Source of the DNA: Paraburkholderia sprentiae WSM5005 | GTDB lineage: Bacteria > Pseudomonadota > Gammaproteobacteria > Burkholderiales > Burkholderiaceae | Length of the DNA stretch: 64,000 nucleotides | Assembly: GCF_001865575.2 (NCBI RefSeq) | Contig: NZ_CP017561.2 | Location: forward strand, 806,001 to 870,000 | Direction of reading: 5' to 3' | Shown: in pieces, positions 28,436 to 38,023 of the stretch | Numbering within the stretch: the stretch's first letter is position 1 | Layout: each line of letters opens with the position of its first letter | Translations under genes and position numbers: made by a program | Notes under the pieces: model-generated | Databases searched by the model: none | What the model was told of the DNA's origin: nothing | The model's input: only the letters and a program-made list of their open reading frames with translations

Positions 28436-28675
28436 ATGTCGCGCTTGCTGACCGGGCTGGCGTTATCCGCGGCGGAGCGTTATTCCGTCGTTTTTGCGGA
28501 AGACACGGGAGGAAGGGGATCTTTCGTGAAGATCTCTACTATCGGATCAACGGGCTTGCGGTTCGGCTTGATGGAGATCCGGTCGGAGCATTTGCCGGAT
28601 GATTTTCTGAATCGCGAAGCGATTGTTCGGCCAGTGGTTGATTCGTTTCTCTACGGTTTGCACGCCTTCGGCTGA
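28436..28675 (+). CDS. Possible small hypothetical protein (79 aa)
   Basis: An open frame starting MSRLLTGLALSAAERYSVVF between the PAAR gene and the convergent hydrolase gene. Composition is protein-like (balanced, with aromatic residues near the C-terminus, SFLYGLHAFG), but there is no good ribosome binding site and no recognised family. It fills most of an otherwise empty 373-bp gap, so it may be real or a decayed remnant. Confidence 0.3.
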   Translation: MSRLLTGLALSAAERYSVVFAEDTGGRGSFVKISTIGSTGLRFGLMEIRSEHLPDDFLNREAIVRPVVDSFLYGLHAFG

Positions 28676-28680
28676 CAGTC

Positions 28681-29820
28681 TTAGCGTTCCAGCAATGGCC
28701 CCGACCTCAGCCGGACTGCCCCCACCACTTTGCCGATGACCTCTCCGCGCGGGACGAATCGGATCAAGGTCCGAGTCGCAACGATGCCGTCAGTCTTGGT
28801 GCGAATTGCGATAGCAGATCCGAGCGGGTCGTCTGCGCTCGGATCGACGATTTCCGCGATCACAGCGCCGCGTGAGACTTGTGCGCCAAGCGGTACCTTA
28901 TAGGTGACAATCCCGCCTCGCGGAGCGACAAGAAGATCGGTCGCGTCCAGGCTTGTGGCTTTGCATCGTGGCTCCGGAAGCGGTCCCGGATCACCGGCAA
29001 CGACTCGTCGACGTTGCAGGAATTTGAGCAGTGCGTCCGCGTCGGCCGACGCGAACTCGTCGCAGACATCAGCTTGTCCGCGCAGTTCCAATGTCACTGA
29101 TTGGCAGCCAATTGGAATGGGAAAGAGGTGTCCCAGCTCGTTCCGAACAAGCTCCCACGTGCCCGTGAAGAGGTCGGTCGAAGTACCTGCGCTTTCTAAC
29201 CCGTCTTCCAGGAACACGGCTTCGCACGCAGTCTGCGCGCAAAGATCAGCGACATGCGGCCACGTCGATTCGTAGGTGTACGCGTGGATGATCGCGTCAC
29301 GGTCGCAATGCACGTCGATGACAACGTCAGCATCGAAGGCAAGTTGGAACGCCGTCTTTTTTATCTTCTGAACTTCGCTCTCATCGGGGAGGCGGTCCGC
29401 ATGCCGTCCAAGGATACGACGAAGCAGTCGTAGGTTTTCGGCTTCGTCGTCACCGAGTCTGTGCCGTGCTTCCGCTGCGACGCTCTCTGCGACTGAAGGC
29501 CAGTGCCGATTGAAGTTGCCTTCTCCGCCAAGATCATTCCTGCCGACAAGTACGCCGTTAATCCAGGTGGCCGCGCCGAGGGGGTTCACGAACGGAACGA
29601 GCACGACTTCCCCAAGGATTTCGCCACGCGAATCTGCGTCGTCAAGACGTCTCACCAGATGTGCAACCGTCAGCATGCCCGGGATCTCCTCGGCATGTAG
29701 ACCCGCCTGAATATAGATCTTCGGCCGGGCGCCGCGAGTCCCATATCGATGCACTGTGATCTGACGAGAGGTTCCAGGGAAACCAGCATCGAGGTTGATC
29801 CGTTGTATTTCTTTCGTCAT
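28681..29820 (-). CDS. Succinylglutamate desuccinylase/aspartoacylase-family zinc hydrolase (M14)
   Basis: A 379-residue deacylase of the AstE/AspA group, which removes an acyl group from N-acyl amino acids with a carboxypeptidase-type zinc site. Zinc-binding residues are in YIQAGLHAEEIPG (His and Glu) and in VIDVHCDRDA (His), and the Arg-Asn segment GRNDLGGEGNFNRHW fits substrate binding. The C-terminal third (about 290-379) resembles a biotinyl-lipoyl-like hammerhead, seen in many larger family members (VAPRGGIVTYKVPLGAQVSRGAVIAEIVDP). ATG 29820 has an AAAGG site. The neighbouring broken solute-binding protein suggests a former uptake-plus-hydrolysis pair; the substrate is unknown. Confidence 0.85.
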   Translation of the reverse strand: MTKEIQRINLDAGFPGTSRQITVHRYGTRGARPKIYIQAGLHAEEIPGMLTVAHLVRRLDDADSRGEILGEVVLVPFVNPLGAATWINGVLVGRNDLGGEGNFNRHWPSVAESVAAEARHRLGDDEAENLRLLRRILGRHADRLPDESEVQKIKKTAFQLAFDADVVIDVHCDRDAIIHAYTYESTWPHVADLCAQTACEAVFLEDGLESAGTSTDLFTGTWELVRNELGHLFPIPIGCQSVTLELRGQADVCDEFASADADALLKFLQRRRVVAGDPGPLPEPRCKATSLDATDLLVAPRGGIVTYKVPLGAQVSRGAVIAEIVDPSADDPLGSAIAIRTKTDGIVATRTLIRFVPRGEVIGKVVGAVRLRSGPLLER

Positions 29821-29953
29821 CGCCGGCCTTTCAGTGATTACGCGGAATCGGTGTGGCAACGCACACAACGCAAATACTAAACCTCGTTCGAATGACTGAA
29901 ACTAGCCGCCCTCGGAAGTTGCAGGCGGCCGAGTATCGGTCGCACGCCACAAT

Positions 29954-30684
29954 TCAACGCTCGAGAGCAGGATCGATCTCGTTACGTGTGAGCCCGAATC
30001 CCGCCATGCGGGCGCGGTGGTTTGGCGAGCCCAGATAGATGCGAAGTTGCCGGTTCACCGCGTCGAGCAGATCGCTGTTTCTCTTGTTAAACGAGAAAGC
30101 GCCGAGCGGAAGATTCTGCTGTTTGCCATTCGCTCGGGGTTCATGTTCGACCGCCTCTAGCACCGAGCCGCCGTTACGGTCCGCAAGTATGCGATTCCCA
30201 AGGCGGTGCTCGCATACGCATCGATCGCTCCCGAGCGAACCGCTTCGATAGCATCGGCCTGATGCTCGAAGATGACTATCTGGTCGTCGCCTACGCCTGA
30301 CGCTCTCGCCGAGTCGTGTTGCACCTGGCCGGCAATGACACCAAGGCGCGCGTCGCGGCGTCCGGCGAGCGACGCATAGCTGCCGAGCGCTTTCGGATTG
30401 CCGGCCCGAACCAGGAAGCCATCTCCGATCGCCCATACGGGCAAGCTGAACGCCACCAGATGGGCGCGTTCGGGCGTAACGAAGAGCGGAACGTTCATAT
30501 CCCAGCGGCCGGCTTCGACGCCGGCCAGCAGTTCGCTGAACGTCGTCAGCCGATGCTCGATCCGGGTGACACCGATCGCCCGCAGGACGGCATCGGCCAG
30601 ATCAATGTCAGCACCGGTAGCAGCCCGATCCGCTTGCGTCCAACCGAACGGAGGTTCTTCGATGTACGCGATCGTTACCTTCAT
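29954..30684 (-). pseudogene. Frameshifted family-3-type solute-binding protein
   Basis: Two minus-strand frames together make one bacterial extracellular solute-binding protein (polar amino acid type). The first frame starts MKVTIAYIEEPPFGWTQADR and runs through DMNVPLFVTPERAHLVAFS to AYASTALGIAYLRT, then hits a stop at about 30157; the sequence continues in the neighbouring frame as DRNGGSVLEAVEHEP and ends at 29954 with ARMAGFGLTRNEIDPALER. A single-base indel near 30170-30185 explains it; a sequencing error is the main alternative. No signal peptide is visible, which is odd for a binding protein. No permease or ATPase gene accompanies it. Confidence 0.75.
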
Positions 30685-30735
30685 TGCCGTGCCTCGCAAA
30701 TGGGAGCTGTCATCGATCCGGATGGCGTTGCACGC

Positions 30736-31812
30736 TCACGTCGCTGCCGGCTGCATCACGGTTGCGTCCGCAAACGCTGTGCGACCCGCACCGAGCGATT
30801 TCGCCCGGTACATGGCGCAATCAGCGGCGCGTATCAATGTTCGGGCATCAAGACCACCGCCTTCGGTGCGTTCCGCCAGCATGCACACTCCGATGCTGGC
30901 GGAAACCGCGACCGGATGTCCGCCAACGGTGCGCACGTCGCTCAGGATGGCATGAATACCGTCGGCAATTTTTCGCGCGCCTTCTCTACCGTGTACGTGG
31001 TGGGCGAGGACTACGAATTCATCGCCGCCCAATCGAGCGGGCGTGTCGCCGCGGCGCATCCGGCCTGCCAGCGCTGTGGCGAAACTCCGTAGCAATTCGT
31101 CCCCCACTGCGTGCCCGTGGGTATCGTTCACTTCTTTGAAACCGTCGAGGTCGATCAGAAACAACGCAGTGTGATCCGCCGCGGCGCCTCGAGCGACCCG
31201 CGTCCGGGCAATCGCCTGCTCGAGCCGGACGCGATTGTTCAGCCCCGTCAGCGGGTCGGTCGCACCTTGTTTTTCGAGTCGGTATACGAGCACCGCCAGG
31301 TACAGCGACGTCGCCGCGACGCTAAACGTCACGCCGAGGCCGGCCGTGATGTTGGTCCGCCACCACGGTTGCCAATGCATCAGGCCGACGAGGCCGGCAA
31401 CCGCCACCGCACACGACAGTCCGAGCATTCGTCGGCCGTAACGGCAGCCGGCGCCGACCAGGAACCAGAAAACGACCCACAGCAGTGGAAGCGCGGCCTG
31501 ACCACCTACCGCCAGGGCCGTCGTCACCGTTGCCTGATCGACGAGCGTGGTGAGGGTTAATCGGAGGTGTGAGCGCGCTGGCGCCATCGTCGCAGTGACG
31601 TACGTGACGATTCCGAACATCACATAAAAAGCGACCGTCGCCAGCGTCGCATAGGCGCTCTTCGAGTGATAAATGGAGGTGGCAGCCAGATATGCGAGAA
31701 GAACGAGTGCTCCCAGTGATATACGCAGTATCGCCTGTTCCTTCTCGGGGTTCTGCGGAAACGCGCCAAACACCGCCTGGCCGGGCCAAGCTTGAGAATC
31801 CGCCTCGCCCAT
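30736..31812 (-). CDS. Membrane-bound diguanylate cyclase (GGDEF)
   Basis: A 358-residue protein predicted to make cyclic di-GMP from two GTP. About six hydrophobic helices (residues about 30-185, for example ISLGALVLLAYLAATSIY and LWVVFWFLVGAGC) are followed by a GGDEF domain starting ATDPLTGLNNRVRLEQAI. The active-site sequence RLGGDEFVVL is intact, and an inhibitory I-site (RRGD, five residues before GGDEF) is present, so an active, feedback-inhibited enzyme is likely. The N-terminal membrane region is MASE-like, with no known ligand. ATG 31812 is preceded by GAGGG; a GTG at 31854 would add 14 residues. Confidence 0.88.
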   Translation of the reverse strand: MGEADSQAWPGQAVFGAFPQNPEKEQAILRISLGALVLLAYLAATSIYHSKSAYATLATVAFYVMFGIVTYVTATMAPARSHLRLTLTTLVDQATVTTALAVGGQAALPLLWVVFWFLVGAGCRYGRRMLGLSCAVAVAGLVGLMHWQPWWRTNITAGLGVTFSVAATSLYLAVLVYRLEKQGATDPLTGLNNRVRLEQAIARTRVARGAAADHTALFLIDLDGFKEVNDTHGHAVGDELLRSFATALAGRMRRGDTPARLGGDEFVVLAHHVHGREGARKIADGIHAILSDVRTVGGHPVAVSASIGVCMLAERTEGGGLDARTLIRAADCAMYRAKSLGAGRTAFADATVMQPAAT

Positions 31813-32185
31813 GCCAACTGCCCTCGCAAGAATCCTGGTTTTGCCCTTTTTCACATCTATTCGCTCTGCGCCAATCGCAACGCCGAAAACCGCTACGAGC
31901 TTGGCCCATGCGACTCAACGACTATCGGCACTGCCGCGCTCATTCCTGAACCGCGGCAAGCAGGCCAACGGGATTCGAATTCGCGCGTTTCTTCACTTGA
32001 TTTCACTCGGCAATCCAGGGATGCTTTTCAAAGTCCCAAAGACCGTCATCGCCAGTTCCCACTCATTGATGCGTGGCATCAAATTGTCGACGATCTTCGG
32101 CCCGCTGTCGACTGGCTGAATTCGCAGCCGACAGCGGCGGCCGCCGGGCGGCGACGATCGCCTCGGGCAAGCGTGATGAATCGTG
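31813..32185. other. Intergenic region, no convincing gene
   Basis: A 373-bp stretch between the diguanylate cyclase start and the YciI-like gene end. A minus-strand stretch at about 31993-32100 reads protein-like (LMPRINEWELAMTVFGTL) but has no start of its own and may be a gene remnant. It must also carry the cyclase promoter. Confidence 0.35.
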
Positions 32186-32614
32186 TTAGCGGGTCTGCCC
32201 GTCAATCTGTCGTCGCAGGCGCTTTTCCTGCTCTTGAAGTTCAGGCGTAAAGGCCTCGCCGAAGTCCGCAGCTTCGAACAAAGGCCGGATCTCGATCTCC
32301 GAATCACTCACCATTGGATTCGGACAACGCTTCACCCATTCGATCGCTTCGTCCATCGATTGAACCTGCCAGAGCCAGTATCCCGCGATCAATTCCTTGA
32401 CTTCGGCAAATGGACCGTCAACGACGGTTCGGTCTTTCCCTGAAAACCTCACCCGCGCGCCTGCCGAACTCGGTTTGAGCCCGTCGCCGCCTTGCATGAT
32501 CCCAGCCTTCACGAGTTCCTCGTTGTATTTGCCCATCGCCGCGATGAGTTCCATGCTCGGCATTTGCCCGGCTTCGGACTCCGGCGTTGCCTTGATGATG
32601 ACCATTACACGCAT
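32186..32614 (-). CDS. YciI-like protein (DGPF domain)
   Basis: A 142-residue ferredoxin-like-fold protein. It starts MRVMVIIKATPESEAG, and has the characteristic segment TVVDGPFAEVKELIAGYWLW that gives the DGPF domain its name, then the SMDEAIEWVKRCP helix. The family is of unknown biochemistry; many members sit beside ECF41-type sigma factors, but none is present here. A strong AAAGGAG site decides the ATG at 32614 over a longer in-frame extension. It follows the small membrane protein gene on the same strand. Confidence 0.88.
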   Translation of the reverse strand: MRVMVIIKATPESEAGQMPSMELIAAMGKYNEELVKAGIMQGGDGLKPSSAGARVRFSGKDRTVVDGPFAEVKELIAGYWLWQVQSMDEAIEWVKRCPNPMVSDSEIEIRPLFEAADFGEAFTPELQEQEKRLRRQIDGQTR

Positions 32615-32734
32615 TCGGTTTCTCCTTTGAAGAGCTATCGTTCGGAGGCAAAGGCGCCTCGCGTGACCACGACGAATGATCGCGGGGCAAATCGACAGGC
32701 GCAAGTCGGGCGTTGTGTGGGGCCCAAAGTCCAA

Positions 32735-33136
32735 TCACCCGAACCAGCGCGACCATGCCGTACGTACCCGGCGCGCGCGGTCCTCGAACAGGTACGACGC
32801 AGCGAGCGCAAACAGTCCTGACATCACTCCGGTCGCAATGTGTTCGAGAGCATGAACGCGATAGTGGCCAATGTGAGAGTAGGCGTCGCCGATCACGGTC
32901 AGACAGCCGACGAGCAGTGCGTTGCCGTAGCGATTCCCGTACCACTTCGCCGCTGGCGTGAAGGTGAGCAGCACGGCCAGCACACCGGTGAGCAGGCCGG
33001 TTTTGAATGCGATCGTCCAATGAGTAAGGCTCATGATGTTGCCCCAGCTTCCCGGCATACAGGTCATGCACGCGCTAGTCGGCTGCCAGAAACGCTGGAT
33101 AAACAGTTTGAAGCGACGTTTGAATGCGCTTCCCAT
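32735..33136 (-). CDS. Small hypothetical membrane protein
   Basis: A 133-residue protein with a basic N-terminus (MGSAFKRRFKLFIQRFW), then about three hydrophobic segments (FKTGLLTGVLAVLLTFTPAA, NALLVGCLTVIGDAYSHIGH, IATGVMSGLFALAASYLF) and a basic C-terminus. GGAG stands 9 nt before the ATG at 33136. The family is not recognised; the layout is like small phage-shock or efflux-accessory membrane proteins, but nothing specific supports either. It ends 120 bp before the YciI-like gene. Confidence 0.65.
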   Translation of the reverse strand: MGSAFKRRFKLFIQRFWQPTSACMTCMPGSWGNIMSLTHWTIAFKTGLLTGVLAVLLTFTPAAKWYGNRYGNALLVGCLTVIGDAYSHIGHYRVHALEHIATGVMSGLFALAASYLFEDRARRVRTAWSRWFG

Positions 33137-33187
33137 GACATACTCCGCGATCAGAAGGCGCGCTTTTATTTCGCTCTTATTTCGCTT

Positions 33188-34507
33188 TTATTTGTTAACC
33201 ATTGACGCCGGCACGCTGATAGCCAGCAATCCGCCGAGTACCATAAACGCCGCCAACATGTACATTCCCGAATCATTAGCCGCCGTAACCTGCTTCAACC
33301 ATCCCACGGCATAAGGACTAAGGAAACCCGCAAGATTGCCGATCGAATTGATCATCGCAATGCCGGCGGCGGCGCCGGTGCCCGCCAGAATCGCCGTCGG
33401 CAAACTCCAAAACAACGGCAGGGTAGTAAGAATCCCCATGGTAGCCAGCGTCAACCCCGCCATGGCAAGCACGGTGTTATGCGTCCAAACGACGGAAAGC
33501 ACGAGCCCAACAGCCCCGGCAAACGCCGGCAAGGCTATATGCCACCTGCGCTCGCGCGACCGATCCGCACTTCGCGCAACACACACCATCGCCACGACAG
33601 CCGCCGCAAACGGCACCGCCGACAGCAAGCCGATCACAAACGTGTCGGTGACGCCGGTAGATTTGATAATCGTCGGCAACCAGAAGCTCACCCCATAAAG
33701 CCCCATCACAAACGAGAAATAGGTGAGGCTCAACATCAACACCCGCCCGCTAGTGAGCACTTGCCGAATCGGCATATCGTGCTTGGTCGCTTCTTCGGCC
33801 GACACCTGACTCTCGAGCAACTGCTGCTCTTCGCGCGTGAGCCACTTCGCCTTCGAAATCCGATCATCGAGCATCACGAACACGATGATCCCAACGAGCA
33901 CCGACGGCACCCCTTCGAGCAGAAACAGCCACTGCCACCCATGCCACCCATTCACGCCGTGAAAGTTCTTCAGGATGTAACCCGAGACAGGCCCACCAAT
34001 CACACCTGACAACGCGATCGCCGTCATAAACCAGGTCGTCATCCGCCCGCGCCGATGCGCCGGATACCAGTAGGTGAGATACAAAATGATGCCAGGAAAG
34101 AACCCCGCCTCGGCAAGACCGAGCAGAAAGCGCATCACGTAGAACATCGTCGGTGTGGTGACGAACATCGTCAGCATCGAGATCACGCCCCACGAAATCA
34201 TGATCCGCGCGATCCACACGCGCGCGCCGACCTTGTGCAGGATCACGTTGCTCGGCACTTCGAAGATGAAATAGCCGATAAAGAAAATCCCCGCGCCGAA
34301 GCCGTACACCGCATCGCTCAAGCCGAGGTCGGTGCTCATCCCCAACTTCGCGAAGCCGACGTTGACGCGGTCCAGATACGCGACGATGTAGCAGAGCATC
34401 AGAAGCGGCGCGAGCCGCCACGTGACCTTGCGGTAGGTCGCTTGTTCGAACGTCGAAGGGGGCGCGCCAGCGCCGGGATGGTGGAGCGGATCTGCGGGAC
34501 TAGCCAT
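33188..34507 (-). CDS. MFS transporter, anion:cation symporter (ACS) family
   Basis: A 439-residue, 12-helix importer. The N-terminus (YRKVTWRLAPLLMLCYIVAYLDRVNVGFAKL) and the segment AEAGFFPGIILYLTYWYP are the hallmarks of the ACS family, which contains carriers for hexuronates, galactarate, tartrate and phthalate. GAGGAGAC precedes the ATG. It follows an SDR and an aldehyde dehydrogenase on the same strand (ALDH - SDR - transporter), so it probably brings in a sugar acid or related organic acid that those two enzymes oxidise. No regulator is in the cluster. Confidence 0.92.
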   Translation of the reverse strand: MASPADPLHHPGAGAPPSTFEQATYRKVTWRLAPLLMLCYIVAYLDRVNVGFAKLGMSTDLGLSDAVYGFGAGIFFIGYFIFEVPSNVILHKVGARVWIARIMISWGVISMLTMFVTTPTMFYVMRFLLGLAEAGFFPGIILYLTYWYPAHRRGRMTTWFMTAIALSGVIGGPVSGYILKNFHGVNGWHGWQWLFLLEGVPSVLVGIIVFVMLDDRISKAKWLTREEQQLLESQVSAEEATKHDMPIRQVLTSGRVLMLSLTYFSFVMGLYGVSFWLPTIIKSTGVTDTFVIGLLSAVPFAAAVVAMVCVARSADRSRERRWHIALPAFAGAVGLVLSVVWTHNTVLAMAGLTLATMGILTTLPLFWSLPTAILAGTGAAAGIAMINSIGNLAGFLSPYAVGWLKQVTAANDSGMYMLAAFMVLGGLLAISVPASMVNK

Positions 34508-34647
34508 GACTGTGTCTCCTCGTTTTTATGGAATTGAAGTGCCGCCGCCGATCGATTCTAGCCGCGCCAGGCCTTTTGCACGATGAATCGATATTGGGGG
34601 AAAACACTGACTGCGCACGCATCGCGTGCGCGGCGCATCACTCACCG

Positions 34648-35406
34648 CTATACGCAGCGTCCCCCATCCACTTCGAGGCACACGCCGGTAATGAACTCCG
34701 CCTCATCCGAGGCCAGATACAGCGCCGCATTCGCAATATCCTGCGGCGTCGAAAACCGCCCGAGCGGAATCCCCGCCAGAAACTTCTGCCGATTGTGCGG
34801 CGTGTCCTCGACGCCCATGAATTCGGACAGCAGCGCGGTCTCACCGATCACCGGATTCACGCAGTTCACCCGTATCCGCTCCGGCCCGAGTTCGACCGCG
34901 AGCGACTTGCTCGCGATGATCACCGCGCCTTTGCTGCCGTTGTACCAGACGAGCCCCGGCCGCGGCCGCACGCCCGCCGTCGACGCGATGTTGATGAAGC
35001 TGCCGCCGCCTTGCTCGCGGAAATACGGCACGAACGCCTGCACACTCCAGTAGATGCTCTTCACGTTTACCGCATAGACGCGGTCGAACTCGGCCTCGGT
35101 CACGTCGAGCACCGGCTTGTTGCGATGCGTGGTGCCCGCGTTGTTGACGACGATCTGCACGCTGCCGAAATCTTCGAGGGCGGCCTCGCGCAACGTTCCC
35201 CAGTCGTCGCGTTGCGCGACGTCGCCGGGCACCGCGATCGCCTTGCCACCCGCCATCGCGATCTCGCTCGCCACGCGTTCGGCGGCCGGACCATTGAGAT
35301 CGTTCACCACGACGTTCGCGCCTTCGCGCGCAAAGGTCTTTGCGATGCCCTCGCCGAAACCCGAACCGCCGCCCGTGACGATGGCCGTTTTACCTGTCAA
35401 GCGCAT
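34648..35406 (-). CDS. SDR-family NAD(P)-dependent oxidoreductase
   Basis: A classical 252-residue short-chain dehydrogenase. The cofactor motif TGGGSGFGEGIA, the acidic VVVNDLN strand that favours NAD+, NNAG, the active-site Ser in INIASTAGV and Tyr-Lys in YNGSK are all in place; the end ITGVCLEVDGGRCV is typical. AGGAGAC gives a good ribosome binding site. It lies 50 bp behind the aldehyde dehydrogenase gene and 140 bp before the ACS transporter gene, so it likely oxidises a hydroxy intermediate of the same catabolic route. Confidence 0.93.
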   Translation of the reverse strand: MRLTGKTAIVTGGGSGFGEGIAKTFAREGANVVVNDLNGPAAERVASEIAMAGGKAIAVPGDVAQRDDWGTLREAALEDFGSVQIVVNNAGTTHRNKPVLDVTEAEFDRVYAVNVKSIYWSVQAFVPYFREQGGGSFINIASTAGVRPRPGLVWYNGSKGAVIIASKSLAVELGPERIRVNCVNPVIGETALLSEFMGVEDTPHNRQKFLAGIPLGRFSTPQDIANAALYLASDEAEFITGVCLEVDGGRCV

Positions 35407-35456
35407 GATGTCTCCTGTTGCTTGTGATGGATAGAGCGATGCGTTCGCCGGATCCG

Positions 35457-36896
35457 CTAGCCGTGCCGGATCGCAATCGTCTTCAGCACCGTAAAGCCAT
35501 ACAGCGCCTCGAAGCCTTTCTCGCGACCATGCCCCGAATGCTTGACGCCGCCGAACGGCAACTCGACGCCGCCGCCCGCGCCATAGTTGTTGATGAACAC
35601 CTGGCCCGAGCGCAGGCGTCGCGCGAGCCGCATCTGGCGCGCGCCATCGCGTGTCCAGATGCCGGCGACGAGCCCGAACTGCGTGCCGTTCGCGAGCGCG
35701 CGCGCTTCGTCTTCGTCGCGGAACGACATCGCGGCGAGCACCGGACCGAATACTTCGTCGCGCGCGAGCCGGTGAGTCGCGGGCACGTCGCGCAGCAAGC
35801 TCGGCGCCTGATAAAAGCCGCTTTCAGGCGCTTCGGGAATCACTTCGCCGTGCGCGGCCATGGCGATGCCGTCATGCTGCGCATCGGACAGAAAGTCCCA
35901 TACGCGCTGCTGCTGTTTCGCGCTGATCAGCGGTCCGCAGTCGAGATCGGCAGTCGATGGCCCGACGCGCAGCCCCTGAAACGCGCTGCTGAGCCTGTCG
36001 AGCAGCGGCTCGTAAATGGCCTGGTCGATCAGCACGCGGCTACCCGCCGAGCAGGTTTGCCCGGCGTTTTGCACGATCGCGGCAATCAGCACCGGCAGCG
36101 CGGCGTCGAGATCGGCGTCGGCGAACACGATTTGCGGCGACTTGCCGCCGAGTTCGAGCGTGACCGGCACGTGGTTCTCGGCCGCCATCTGCGTGACGAG
36201 CTTGCCGGTTTCGGGCGAACCCGTGAACGAGATGTGATCGATGCCCGGATGACGCGCCAGCGCGGCGCCCGCTTCGTGCCCATAGCCGGTCACGATATTG
36301 AGCGCGCCAGCCGGCAGGCCGGCTTCGGCGGCGAGCTCGGCGACACGCAGCACCGACAGGCACGCGTCCTCGGCCGGTTTGACGACGCACGCGTTGCCGG
36401 CCGCGAGCGCCGCGCCGACGCTGCGCCCGACAATCTGCATCGGATAGTTCCACGGCACGATGTGGCCGGTCACGCCGTGCGGCTCGCGGATCGTCAGCAC
36501 CGTATAGCCGGCGTGGTAGGGCAAGGTCTCGCCGTGAAGCTTGTCGGCCGCGCCGGCGTAGAACTCGAAATAACGGGTGAGGGCGGCGGCGTCGGCGCGC
36601 GCCTGTCTGAGCGGCTTACCGGTGTCGCGCGCTTCGAGCTGCGCGAGCTCTTCCTGGCGCGCGGCCACCAGCAGCGAAAGCCGGTACAGCACGCGGCCGC
36701 GCTCGGCGGCGCTCAGGGCGCCCCATGCGCCGTCGAACGCGCTGCGCGCCGCGTGCACGGCGGTGTCGATGTCGGCCTCGGTGCCGCGTGCGATGCGCGT
36801 GAACGGCTGGCCGTCCGACGGATCGAGCACGGCGATCGTGTCGCCGCCGGAAGCGGCGCACCACTCGCCGCCGATGAAATGCCGGGCTTCTTCCAT
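35457..36896 (-). CDS. Aldehyde dehydrogenase family protein
   Basis: A 479-residue NAD(P)-dependent aldehyde dehydrogenase. Catalytic glutamate in [13 protein letters not shown] and the nucleophilic cysteine in [12 protein letters not shown] are present, as are [26 protein letters not shown] and the C-terminal [13 protein letters not shown]. Start ATG 36896 ([12 protein letters not shown]) has AAGGAG in front; the open frame upstream to 37049 is not conserved. As first gene of the ALDH-SDR-MFS unit it probably oxidises an aldehyde derived from the transporter's substrate, giving a carboxylic acid. Confidence 0.94.
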   Translation of the reverse strand: MEEARHFIGGEWCAASGGDTIAVLDPSDGQPFTRIARGTEADIDTAVHAARSAFDGAWGALSAAERGRVLYRLSLLVAARQEELAQLEARDTGKPLRQARADAAALTRYFEFYAGAADKLHGETLPYHAGYTVLTIREPHGVTGHIVPWNYPMQIVGRSVGAALAAGNACVVKPAEDACLSVLRVAELAAEAGLPAGALNIVTGYGHEAGAALARHPGIDHISFTGSPETGKLVTQMAAENHVPVTLELGGKSPQIVFADADLDAALPVLIAAIVQNAGQTCSAGSRVLIDQAIYEPLLDRLSSAFQGLRVGPSTADLDCGPLISAKQQQRVWDFLSDAQHDGIAMAAHGEVIPEAPESGFYQAPSLLRDVPATHRLARDEVFGPVLAAMSFRDEDEARALANGTQFGLVAGIWTRDGARQMRLARRLRSGQVFINNYGAGGGVELPFGGVKHSGHGREKGFEALYGFTVLKTIAIRHG

Positions 36897-37199
36897 GCAT
36901 GCTCCTTGAAGATGACGCGCGGCCGGCGTGCGGCGGCGCGGGTTCGAGGGGAGACACCAAACGGTAGAGACGGGAAGCGAGAGTCGCCAGACGATTATCG
37001 CGCCGATCCAACCGCGGATGCCACCTGCCGATTGGCTATAATGGCGCATTCCGCGCGGTCCGGTGCGTGGCCCCGTCGTTCGGGGCGAAAGGCCTTTCGG
37101 GGTTCGCCGCGTTCGCGGTTCGCACCCAGTTCACGTCCGCATCCGCCGTCCGCGCGCCGTTCGCCGGCTTCCGATTTCCATCCCCTTCAGAGAGCGCTC
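36897..37199. promoter_or_regulatory. Divergent promoter region between ALDH cluster and ppa
   Basis: A 303-bp region with no gene. It must contain the ALDH (-) and ppa (+) promoters. The sequence TTGGCTATAATGG at about 37033 contains a TATAAT box on the plus strand, a good -10 for ppa. Confidence 0.5.
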
Positions 37200-37727
37200 A
37201 TGAGCTTCAATCACGTTCCCGCAGGCAAAGACCTTCCGCACGATTTCAACGTCATCATCGAAATCCCGGCGCAAAGCGACCCGGTGAAGTACGAAGCCGA
37301 TAAGGACCTGGGCCTGCTCGTCGTCGACCGTTTCATCGGCACCGGCATGCGCTATCCGGCCAACTACGGCTTCATTCCGCAGACGCTGTCGGGCGACGGC
37401 GACCCGGTCGACGTGCTGGTGATCACGCCGTTCCCGCTGGTGGCAGGCTCGGTCGTGCGCGCCCGCGCGCTCGGCATGCTGCAAATGACCGATGAATCGG
37501 GCGTCGACGCGAAGCTGATCGCCGTGCCGCACGACAAGATCTGCCCGATGACCGCGGACCTGAAGTCGGTCGGCGACGTGCCGGCGTACCTGAAGGACCA
37601 GATCAAGCACTTCTTCGAGCAATACAAGGCGCTTGAAAAGGGCAAGTGGGTCAAGGTCGAAGGCTGGGCGGACGTTGATGCCGCCCACAAGGAAATCAGC
37701 GAAGGCGTGGCGAACTACAAGAAGTAA
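37200..37727 (+). CDS. ppa: Inorganic pyrophosphatase
   Basis: Soluble family I pyrophosphatase, 175 residues, which hydrolyses PPi in the cytosol and pulls biosynthetic reactions forward. The signature DGDPVDVLV with three metal-binding aspartates is present, and [13 protein letters not shown] and the downstream KLIAVPHDK fit the family. ATG 37200 ([18 protein letters not shown]) matches known starts. A strong terminator follows at 37770. Confidence 0.97.
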   Translation: MSFNHVPAGKDLPHDFNVIIEIPAQSDPVKYEADKDLGLLVVDRFIGTGMRYPANYGFIPQTLSGDGDPVDVLVITPFPLVAGSVVRARALGMLQMTDESGVDAKLIAVPHDKICPMTADLKSVGDVPAYLKDQIKHFFEQYKALEKGKWVKVEGWADVDAAHKEISEGVANYKK

Positions 37728-37769
37728 GCCGCGCCGCGGTTCCCCCGCTCGCTGCATGCCGTGCGAAAG

Positions 37770-37804
37770 CCGCGCGAGTCCGCAAGGACCGCGCGGTTTT
37801 TCTT
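37770..37804 (+). terminator. Rho-independent terminator of ppa
   Basis: Stem CCGCGCG(A)GTCC pairing with GGACCGCGCGG (one bulged A), GCAA tetraloop, then TTTTTCTT; about 42 bp after the ppa stop. Confidence 0.9.
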
Positions 37805-38023
37805 ATGCGGTTGCGCGGCGTTCGACTACCGTGCGACAAGCGCCCACCATTTCCGTCTCGCACGCTTCGTCTGGCGTGCATAACCTGAACGCATTACGAC
37901 GATGTACGGAACGCATTTTTATATTTAGGTGTAAACCCGTATCATTTGCCGCACGACCTCGCGCTCACGGCTCACTGCTCCATCGCGCGCGCGTTTCCAT
38001 CACTTCTAGAAAGCACTGTCCGG

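Noticed and set aside
31993..32307. Minus-strand frame with a protein-like end (PRINEWELAMTVF)
   Set aside because: It overlaps the well-supported YciI-like gene in another frame and has no start of its own; at best a remnant.
35418..37199. Long plus-strand frame running in phase into ppa
   Set aside because: The part before ppa is antisense to the aldehyde dehydrogenase; it is in frame with ppa by chance, and the ppa start at 37200 is well supported.
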